From contig CM075728.1 in the NCBI GenBank assembly GCA_037974335.1, forward strand, positions 112,773,476-112,837,475: a stretch of 64,000 bases of DNA, in the 5' to 3' direction. Under the pieces are notes generated by a model that searched no databases, was not told the origin of the DNA, and saw only the letters and a program-made list of their open reading frames with translations. How positions within the stretch are numbered: position 1 is the first letter of the stretch; each line of letters opens with the position of its first letter. Positions 56,682 to 64,000 of the stretch are shown in pieces. The position numbers were made by a program, and so were the translations under genes. The stretch is from Prionace glauca. Taxonomy: Eukaryota; Chordata; Chondrichthyes; Carcharhiniformes; Carcharhinidae.

Positions 56682-58074
56682 GTATTGTCAGCATTTCTCC
56701 ATTTTAGTTAAGATGCTTTTCTACAAATTTAGCTGCAATATTTAAGTTCTCTTAAAATCAGCATTGAATCAATAATTGAAATGCATTTCTGAAGACATCA
56801 AAATAATATTGGGTTGGATAAGTAGTTGATTAGCAGTAAGATTGATTACCTAATATTGATGGTGTTGCAAATCCAGGACTGACTGCCCCTTAAAATGTGG
56901 CAAGTTTCTAAGACCTTGGATAAGGTGATGGGTGGAATAACCTAGAACAGTGCAACATTTCATCCTGGGGGTGAGAAGGAGATTAGCTGTAATGTGAAGA
57001 ACTTCTCGCAGATTATCCTTCTGCACTAAAGTAATCAAGTGAAGAAAGGAAAATTGTCGCCAAGGGTTTCTGGTTATTAAATATAATGGACCCTTCTTAC
57101 ATTGATTTTAATTTATTGAATTTCTGTTTAAATTTGGAGCGAATCTGTTTTAGCTTCAAATTATGCTGAATTTTTCTTTGATATCAGGTTGACTTTGTGA
57201 CAGCAGTTACTTTCTCTGTCTTTTTTGGCACAGTAGTTGGTACAGTTGCCTCACAGCACCAGGGACCTTGATTTGATTCCACCTTGGGTGACAGTGTAGA
57301 GTTTGCACAATCTCCCTGTGTCTGTTTAGGTTCTGTCTGAGTGCTTTACTTTTTTCCCCACAGTCCAAAGAGGTACAGGTTAGATGGATTGGCCATGCCC
57401 CTTAAGAGTCCAAATGTGTGTTTGGAGTAACCAAAGTAAATACACAGTGTGAAGTGGATAGGGCAGGAGGGGAGGATCTGCTCTTTTGGAGAGTTGGTGC
57501 AAACTCAATGGGCAGAATGGCCTCTTCCTGCATTGTCGTGGTTCTATGGTTATTTGCACCTTCCTAGTCTCCGATTCCCCTTGTGGATATTGTGGTGTCT
57601 GTATTGAAGAAAAACCGCTTGATAAATGCTTAATCAGAACAAGTCAGAGATGTAGACATTGGGAAGATAAGGAGAACTTGAAAGAACAAAAGAAGATGGA
57701 GACAGGAACTGAGGGAGGGAATTTGAAAGCATGCAGACCAGGACTGTGAAGTTAGTATATACTTTCCAGTCGGAGTACATTTCAGAAAAGATCAGGAGCT
57801 ATAGCTAATGGGCCTATCCAGGGTTAGAATGGATAGTTTCTGTTTTTATTTTGTTTTGTTGCGTTCTGTGAAGAGCTGGCAGTGCAGATGCATAATTAAA
57901 GTTATATGTTTGTATCAAAGTTACGGAGTTGAACTTGGTTTCTGTTTAACAGTTAGCAGTTACCTGTATCATTTTAAATGATTCAATCTAAAATCAGTTT
58001 GAAAAATTATTGTGGTCTGTTTCACTATTCGTTGCTGTCAAAGTTTCACAATTTATTTTCTCATTTTTCCTCAG
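56682..58074 (+). other. NCR3LG1: Intron 6
   Basis: GTATTG to TTTTCCTCAG, 1.4 kb, with a SINE at 57,222-57,555. The rest shows nothing recognised. Confidence 0.6.
57222..57555 (+). mobile_element. HE1-type tRNA-derived SINE, degraded
   Basis: GGCACAGTAGTTGGTACAG head, TTGATTTGATTCCACC box B remnant, GTAGAGTTTGCACAATCTCC body, and AATGGGCAGAATGGCCTC with GTGGTTCTATGG tail. Confidence 0.75.
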
Positions 58075-58386
58075 CTATCCCAAAATGTGATAACATAAAA
58101 CTGTCACCAGAAGTTCCAATAGTAGATGAACATACGTATGCATCATGTAGAATATATTCCTTCTTTCCAAAAAATCTTGAAGTTATTTGGAGAAAGGATG
58201 GCGTCATACTGGAGAAAATGAACACTGATTCTGAAGCAGTGTTCGGAAGGGATGGTCTTTTGTATTTTACGAGTTATTTGAAATTCATTCCTTTTAGGGA
58301 AGATTTTGGGAAGACATTAACTTGTGAATTCCAACATGAAAGTATCAAAGAATGCAAAAAGACTACTTGTTCACTGGCTCCATTAA
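58075..58386 (+). CDS. NCR3LG1: Exon 7: C1-set Ig domain
   Basis: 104 codons, acceptor TTTTTCCTCAG, donor GTAAGAAA after a phase-1 A. Cys25 in YASCRIYSFFP, Trp39, LLYFTSYLKFIP for the D-E strands and Cys84 in LTCEFQH make a compact canonical C1 domain. Extra Cys at 5, 94 and 99 could pair between domains or chains. It follows exon 6 by 1.4 kb and should be the third distal domain of the long form. No helix or charged tail follows in this exon. Confidence 0.8.
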
Positions 58387-58899
58387 GTAAGAAAGATGTT
58401 TTATATTTGTTAATGTACTATTTTCAAATATTCTAATGTTCACCTTAGAACACCAACACCATATATGGTGGATTTTGTTAACCTTGTTCAAAAAAAACAA
58501 CTTGGTGAAAGATATAAGATACTGGGCTCGTGACCTGAATTTAACCCCTAGACTGTGGTTCAATTTTGGCCAGATTAATGAAATGAACATCTACTTTCCC
58601 TTGTTGGGAAAGTTCAGCCAGTTTTTAGTTGACATCAGTGTAAAATTAGCCCTTAAAATGATTCATTACAAAATTGGAAATCTAGCCAGAAATGCCAGAA
58701 TGAACATCACAGAAAGCAGAAAAATACATACTGCCCACTGAAGTTGAGGCTCAAGCTACAATGTGAGACAGATTGAATGAGGTTTGCTGAGTAGCTGGCT
58801 TTACTAGTCTTGACTTGGAAATATTTGATGTTGACACAGGAGACTCAGTTGGAAAAATCAGTTTCATCCTTTGCACTTTTATCTTGAATACTGTCATTT

Positions 58900-60480
58900 C
58901 AAAATTAACACACCTGAAACCTCTCTGTATTCAGACTCTGTGCTCTCCACTTATCATTGTATCATCAGCAAATGTAGCTACAATACAATTGGTCCCTTGA
59001 TCCGAGTCATTAATAGAGATTGCAAATGCAGCACTGATCCATGTAGCACTCCACTGGTTTCAATTTGCCAGCTTGAAAATAATCCATTTTTACCACTCTG
59101 TTTTCTGTCTGTCTCTGCCCGTGCTGATGTATGGGTTCTAACAAAATGAGCTTTGCTCTTGTGTGGTAGCCTTTTACGTGTCACTTTGTTGAATACCTTT
59201 TTGGAAATCCAAATGCACCATATCTGCTCATCTCCCTTATCCACTCTGTTCCATGCACTGTCAAAATAATCTAATAAATTTATCGAATAGAATGATGTTG
59301 AATCTGCTTTTCTTAATCTCCTGCTACAACTTTTAATAATGTTAGACTAACTGAACAATCATTTCCTATTCTCTGCTTCCTTCATTTCTTGAATTAGGGG
59401 TTTTTCCAATTCATTGGGACTTTTCCAGGGGCAGAATTTTAAGCTCATGCACCCTACCCCACCCTGCCCCCAAACCCTAGGTGGGTTCTGAGGCCAGGTG
59501 AATATGAAATTGCATAGACTTGATTCCCTCTGGAATTCTGCCTTCCCGTCCTGACCTAGATGCAGTTTTACAGTGGGCCAGGCAGTCTTGGTGGGAGGCC
59601 TGCCTTTCCCCTATTAAGGGTGCTAACAGGCCACTTAATACCCCTTCAGATTTGCGGCCCCCTCCCCTCTGAGTTTTGCAAGTTCCAATCCTTACCCCCG
59701 ACCCCTGGGACTTAACATAAGGACACTCCCCGGACTTAGTTCCAGGTAGAGCATTGCAGTAACTCTTCTGACCATTGCAGCGCTGTGCCTGAACGATTTA
59801 AAGAGCTATCAGATTGGTCGAGGCTAGACTTCCTTCCAAGGGTGAATGGAATTCTCTCAAATTGTCAATTGAGTGTGAAAAGATAGTGGGCTTCTGAGAG
59901 TTGGTGGGAACATGTTATGCGCTAACTCTCAGGATGTTGAGCCCTGAGCGCTCCCATCCTGATAATTCGGCCTCAGAATGTAGAGAGCTTTGCAATATTA
60001 CCATCCATGCATCCACTATCTCTGTAGCCATATTTAAGAGCCTAAGCTTTTTCCACCAGTAACAATTATTTTAACTTCCTCCTTTCGTTTTGCCTCCTAA
60101 TTTTCTCCTATTATTGGGATACTTATCATGTCTTATTCCATGAAGGTCAACATAAAATATTTGTTCAAAGTCTGCCATTTTCTTGTTTTTCGTTAATAAT
60201 TCCCCATCTCATTCTCCAAGGAAACAACATTTGTTTTGGCCATGGATCAGATTATTAATTAATCCTGTCTAATACATATTGCTAGATCTTAAAATAGATC
60301 ATTCCCTGGTTTTTAATATAGTTTTCTAATAAACTGACCTGAATGGGCTTGTATGAAATCCTGAAGGCTCTCTTTGTCAATTTGAATTGTCCAATCTACA
60401 TGAAGATCAAAGTTGCTCATGATCATTGCAGGACATCTTTTTTGCAAATCCTTATTATGTCTTGTCTTGATCTATACTCC
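58900..60480 (-). mobile_element. Ancient CR1-like LINE, antisense, split by another repeat
   Basis: The left part reverse-translates to RT remnants around the lost DFQKAF region (59,170-59,240, KVFNKVTRKRLPHK) and to a finger/palm remnant near 58,980. The right part contains an endonuclease remnant (MIMSNFDLHVDWTIQID on minus near 60,380-60,430, compare GDFNLHIDW). Most codons are degraded. 59,420-59,960 is a different repeat. Confidence 0.55.
59420..59960 (+). repeat. Unclassified dispersed repeat, copy 2
   Basis: Same-orientation partner of 26,970-27,510. Shared blocks include GCAGTTTTACAGTGGG, AGCATTGCAGTAACTCTTCTGACCATTGCAGCGCTGTG and GATTGGTCGAGGCTAGACTTCC. Confidence 0.5.
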
Positions 60481-60794
60481 TGACCTACAATATAGCTCAT
60501 GTTAACCAGTACCTGAGAAAAGACAAAAATGCCCCTGTGAAGTAGAGGGAGTAAAAGAGTACCTCTGAAATTAAAGGGGAAGACTAAGTGTATTTGTGAC
60601 CTGTGGCTAGCCACGGAGTGAGTGTGTAGAAAGAACCCCTCGTTAGGCTGTAGATAGGTGAAGGAAAGGAAAAGTGCCTGTGAACTGGAGAAATTTGTAT
60701 TATCAAGTAGTTTTTACTGTTATTTGTGTCATGTAAGAAATGCATATTTTGTGTCATTTCTACAACAGAGATAATGGAACGCTTCTGATTATGG

Positions 60795-61045
60795 TTTGAT
60801 TTTGTTCGCTCCCATCATTTATAGCCCCATCTACAGCTACTGAGGGCCTAAACTCTTGAATTCCATTTTTCGATCTCACTACCCATCTTATTTGCTTTAA
60901 ATGCTCCTTTAAACCCTATCTCTTTAATCAGTCTGTCTGAATATCTCATGTCACTTGGTGTCAAGTTTTATTTACCAATGTTCTTGTAGTGCTTTAGGGT
61001 ACATTGTATGATGTGGAAGGTGTTACATAAATATAAGTTGGTGTA
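60795..61045 (+). mobile_element. L2-like LINE 3' end
   Basis: CTTTAAACCCTATCTCTTTAATCAG, CATGTCACTTGGTGTCAAGTTTTATTT and TAGTGCTTTAGGGTACATTG...GTTACATAAATATAAGTTGGTG follow the usual order of a vertebrate L2 3' terminus. Confidence 0.7.
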
Positions 61046-61563
61046 ATCATAGTATTAACATGCTTGGTACTTTCTTTTCTGTTATTGTGCAATGTAAAAT
61101 ATGGTTTATAATATAATTTGTCATAATACAAACATTTGTTTGCAAAATGTGTTGCCTATGCTGAAGGTTTAGAAGTACATTGTGCCAAAGCCTGGTAAAA
61201 TCACTGCATCATCCCATTCATTGACTTATCTCTCAATTCTGCTGGTAACGTATTTTTCAAGCCATCGATTTAATTATTTTTCTGCATAATGCTTTGATGC
61301 AAACAAACTACAGATTCTGTGAATCTTTCAAATATCTGAATTTGTGCAATATATATAATTTTGGCATGCATTGTATTCACTAAATAGAAGTGGTATGATA
61401 GAATGTGAATGATCAAAATGTGAGATTTAGTGTAACCTCATCCTATAGCCAAATGCTTGTGACGAATAACTTTACTAGCTTTCTTTAAATTTTGTTTTCT
61501 GCCAGTTATTGAAGCAACTTGCAAGTTACTATTCCACCTAACTTTCTGTTTGTATTGTTACAG

Positions 61564-61887
61564 TTTCTCCTCCATTAGTAAAATACATAGGATGCAAACC
61601 AGAATTTCCAGAAGTAGGAGAAGAGGCAGTGGTTGTATGCCAAGTGTATGGCTTCTTTCCAAAGGAAGTAACGTTCATGTGGTTCAAAGAAGATGAAAGA
61701 ACAGATGATGCAGGAATTACTTCTACTGATCCCCAATTCGATGGAACGACTGGCTTCTTCTGCTGTGAAAGCCGATGGAAATTGTTAATTAAGCCAGAAT
61801 ACGATCAGATGGTATTCAAGGTTGAGATTCTTCATTTCCCAACCTCTCACAGGCCTTCACGGGCGTGTTTCACCATGCAACTTAAAG
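61564..61887 (+). CDS. NCR3LG1: Exon 8: C1-like Ig domain lacking the F-strand cysteine
   Basis: 108 codons, acceptor TATTGTTACAG, donor GTATGA, phase 1 both ends, so the gene continues to the right. Cys26 in VVVCQVYGFFP and Trp40 are canonical. The F strand reads FKVEILH, with Val87 in place of Cys. A vicinal pair Cys67-Cys68 lies in the D-E region and a late Cys102 (C-x3-QLK) follows the F strand, suggesting an altered disulfide. Cys11, Cys26, Trp40 and the C-x3-QLK end are shared with the orphan exon at 734. Loss of this Cys is also seen in exon 5. The terminal membrane or tail exons of this form would lie beyond 64,000. Confidence 0.75.
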
Positions 61888-62605
61888 GTATGAATTTAGT
61901 GCATATTTTCTCTATATTTGATTTGTCACATGTATTAATATACAGTGGAAAGTATTGTTTCTTGCACACCTTTGTAACATTGGCTGTAACTTCTGAGCTT
62001 CCTAGCATTTGTGTGTGTGTGTGTGTGTGGGGGGCGGGCGGGGGGTGTTGTAGAAAGAGAGGCGAAACCATCCAAAAATACAATCTAAATCTCAAACTTC
62101 AGATAGTTATGATAGAGTTGCGCCAGTAGTTACACAGCGAAGGTTAGAAGAAATAAAATCACCTGATGACTGTCAAGTAACTATTGTACCACACCACCCC
62201 CACCCCAACATGTACAGGATCGTTTCCCACTCAGCGTCCAGACGTGACTGGACAAATCCAAGGCACTTCATAGACATGCCTCAGTCCTCAACTTTAGCGG
62301 GGTCTCCAGCTAGTTATCCAAAAGTGGGAAGCTACTGTAAACCCTGCCGGAGTAAATTTATACTGGTGGGATGGGAGATGCTATCGGGCCTGAAGAATTC
62401 AGTCCCGGGCCTGATAATCTCATTCAAATAACATTAAAAAGCGATTAAAATTAATTAATTGGTCTTCCCACTGGTTTCCTGCGTGGTCTGGATCACGCAG
62501 ATTTTTGGCAGTAGGAGTTTTGCATGCATTGGGAACACCTGTGCGAATTGACACATGCACGCATTTCCCGATCCAACCCGCCCAAAAGTTAGCAGGTCGG
62601 AATAG
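61888..62605 (+). other. NCR3LG1: Start of intron 8
   Basis: Follows the donor GTATGA. A (GT)9 microsatellite at 62,010-62,028 is followed by a G-rich run to about 62,047. No helix-encoding exon found. Confidence 0.5.
62010..62047. repeat. (GT)n microsatellite with G-rich extension
   Basis: Nine GT units then GGGGGGCGGGCGGGGGG. Confidence 0.9.
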
Positions 62606-62937
62606 GAGAATTGCCCCCATAGAGTCCCTACAGTGCTAAAGGTGGCCATTCAGTCCATCAGGTCTGCACTGATTATCTGAAAGAACATCTTACCCAGCCC
62701 CCATCCCTGTAACCCCATGCATTTACTATGTCTAATCCACCTAGTCTACACACTGTTGGACACTGAAGAGGTAATTTAGCATAATCAATCCACCTAATCT
62801 GTACATCTTTGGAATGCTGGAGGAAAAACACACAGACACGAACAAAATGTGCAAACTCCACATGGACAGTGATCCAAGGTTGCAATAAACCCTGGTCTTT
62901 GGTGCTGTGAGCCAGCAATGCTAACCACTATGCCAAA
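62606..62937 (-). mobile_element. HE1-type tRNA-derived SINE, antisense
   Basis: Antisense tail ATAGAGTCCCTACAGTGC, CAGTCCATCAGGTCTGCACTG, body CCTGTAACCCCATGCATTTAC, head TTTGGTGCTGTGAGCCAGC and GCTAACCACTATGCC. Complete but mutated. Confidence 0.8.
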
Positions 62938-63926
62938 TTTTCAGATGTTGTATTTTTACATCCTTAAAAACCAACAAATACCAAACGCATGTAAATTTAT
63001 GAAAAATGCATTGCATCAAAATAAATTTCACTAGAAAGCGCTGATGTGTCCTTGCGTATGAAAATCAAATATGTAGTGCATATTTTAATACCAGATTACA
63101 ATTAGCATGACATGGGATCTTAGTTGAATTAGAACTATTCTGAAATTTTAATACTTATAATTCAAATTGATGACTAAATGTATTTGAATCAAAGTATTAG
63201 CAAGAACAGCAACAGAAGAGAATGAATATTTATAAGCATAGACCGCAATCAGACATGTTTATTATTGGAACAAATTCCAATGGACAGTACCCTAATTCAT
63301 GTATTCTTGTTTCATTGTAACGCCTGGCATTCAGGGAAATCTACAGTTTACTCCCTGCAAGGCCACTATATCTTTGCTAAGCTGTGGTGTCCAGACTGAA
63401 CATGGCCCTCTAGTAGTGATCAAATTACATCTGTGGGTATATGTGTGTGTGGATCATTCCATGGTTTCCCCCTCTCCACTCTCCTAAATAGCACAATGAT
63501 GCATGCAATCTTCAACCTAAAGGAAACTTATCTGAATTGAGTGGACTTTGTAAGATTAAGGTGAAGGGAGTGCCAGTGTGAACTAAATTGTTTACAGAAC
63601 ACCCTGCTCAATGGATCAACATGTTACCTTTGTCATTTGGCTTTACAGCACAGAAAGGGGACCTTCAGCCCATCATGTCTGTGCCAGCCATTATTTGTGT
63701 TTGATAGTAATTCAGTCCACACCACACTACACAAGTGTCGTTCTATGAAGCCATGCCAGGCAGATTGATCAGAATTCCAGGTCACTTAACCTTGACTTCA
63801 GTGCTTCAACCCATGAATTGGCTTGAACAATTGCTACGGTACATAGACACTGAACAGGATTGCAACAAAGAATTTGAAAAAGTGAAAACAGATTGAAAAG
63901 CAATTTGATCCACCTGCTTGGTATTG
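62938..63926. other. Right part of intron 8 with faint LINE remnants
   Basis: 63,290-63,420 (CTATATCTTTGCTAAGC, GTGTCCAGACTGAACATGG) resembles antisense CR1 ORF2 text, and 63,645-63,735 (TTACAGCACAGAAAGGGG, CATCATGTCTGTGCCAGCC) resembles an antisense LINE 3' end. Both are weak. No exon seen. Confidence 0.35.
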
Positions 63927-64000
63927 AACATAAGAACATAAGAAATAGGAGCAGGAGTAGGCCATCTGGCCCTTCGAGCCTGCCCCGCCATTCAATAAGA
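63927..64000 (-). mobile_element. CR1 subfamily A 3' end, cut by the window edge
   Basis: AACATAAGAACATAAGAAATAGG then the subfamily A 3' UTR text as far as the last base. The remainder lies outside. Confidence 0.9.

Larger units (their letters stand above)
58387..61563 (+). other. NCR3LG1: Intron 7
   Basis: GTAAGAAA to TTGTTACAG, 3.2 kb. It contains an ancient antisense CR1 in two parts (58,900-59,415 and 60,020-60,480), a dispersed repeat between them and an L2-like 3' end at 60,795. Confidence 0.65.
31990..61887 (+). other. NCR3LG1: B7-H6-like IgSF gene locus, eight exons, 3' end outside window
   Basis: Exon order is signal peptide, V, C1, transmembrane, then four C1-like domains. Every junction is phase 1, with AG acceptors and GT donors except one GC donor after exon 3. 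The V-C1-TM module resembles B7-H6, the tumour and stress ligand of NKp30. Shared features are the EGDL start of the V domain, the VQWFYQKF/ITWFWKSL-type C strand, an FxxGxxxxxRxGA segment and a C1 domain with GFYP, DGT and YxCxVxH. Introns are 1.3-7.3 kb and loaded with transposons. If every exon were joined, the four distal Ig domains would follow the membrane helix and face the cytoplasm. I therefore infer alternative splicing or 3' ends: V-C1-TM as one product and V-C1-(C1)n with an anchor beyond 64,000 as another. Separate genes sharing the block cannot be excluded. Confidence 0.75.

Overview
The window looks like a piece of a cartilaginous-fish (shark or ray) genome. Two things point that way. 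The repeat load is CR1-clade LINEs ending in reiterated TTATGTTC units plus tRNA-derived HE1-type SINEs, a combination known from elasmobranchs. The only host gene I can read is a multi-exon immunoglobulin-superfamily (IgSF) gene with vertebrate-style phase-1 exons. The species call is inference.

The host gene runs left to right from 31,990 to beyond the right edge. Exon 1 (31,990-32,065) encodes a signal peptide, exon 2 (39,407-39,769) a V-set domain and exon 3 (42,073-42,393) a C1-set domain. Exon 4 (49,167-49,283) encodes a single transmembrane helix. Exons 5-8 (50,801-51,232; 56,304-56,681; 58,075-58,386; 61,564-61,887) encode four more C1-like domains. The signal-V-C1-TM part resembles B7-H6 (NCR3LG1), the ligand of the NK receptor NKp30. 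All exons are phase 1-1, so any combination stays in frame. The transmembrane exon sits in the middle of the Ig exons, so the locus probably makes alternative products: a short membrane V-C1 form (read-through of exon 4 gives an 18-residue tail, a stop and an AATAAA) and a long V-C1-multi-C1 form whose anchor would lie outside the window. A consensus ISRE/IRF site sits about 60 bases upstream of the start codon. An orphan Ig exon at 734-1,038 shares the spacing of exon 8, which suggests an upstream relative of the same gene.

Most of the rest is transposon. From 2,558 to 6,110 lies an antisense CR1 with two later CR1 insertions. From 6,111 to 20,892 lies a broken class I endogenous retrovirus interrupted in pol by a near-full-length CR1 (8,512-12,837) and a second CR1 (12,838-15,200), and in its 3' LTR by a third (19,392-20,664). 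A broken Ty1/copia-type element follows (20,893-23,347). From 23.7 to 31.2 kb there are degraded LINEs and SINEs. The gene's introns carry a very young CR1 (36,883-39,180), old L2 and CR1 pieces, many SINEs, a hAT-like DNA transposon (44,256-45,053), a foldback repeat and an antisense CR1 whose ORF2 is interrupted by a single stop (52,646-55,618).

I see no rRNA gene, functional tRNA gene or CRISPR array. Splice sites and domain calls were read by eye. No similarity search was run.
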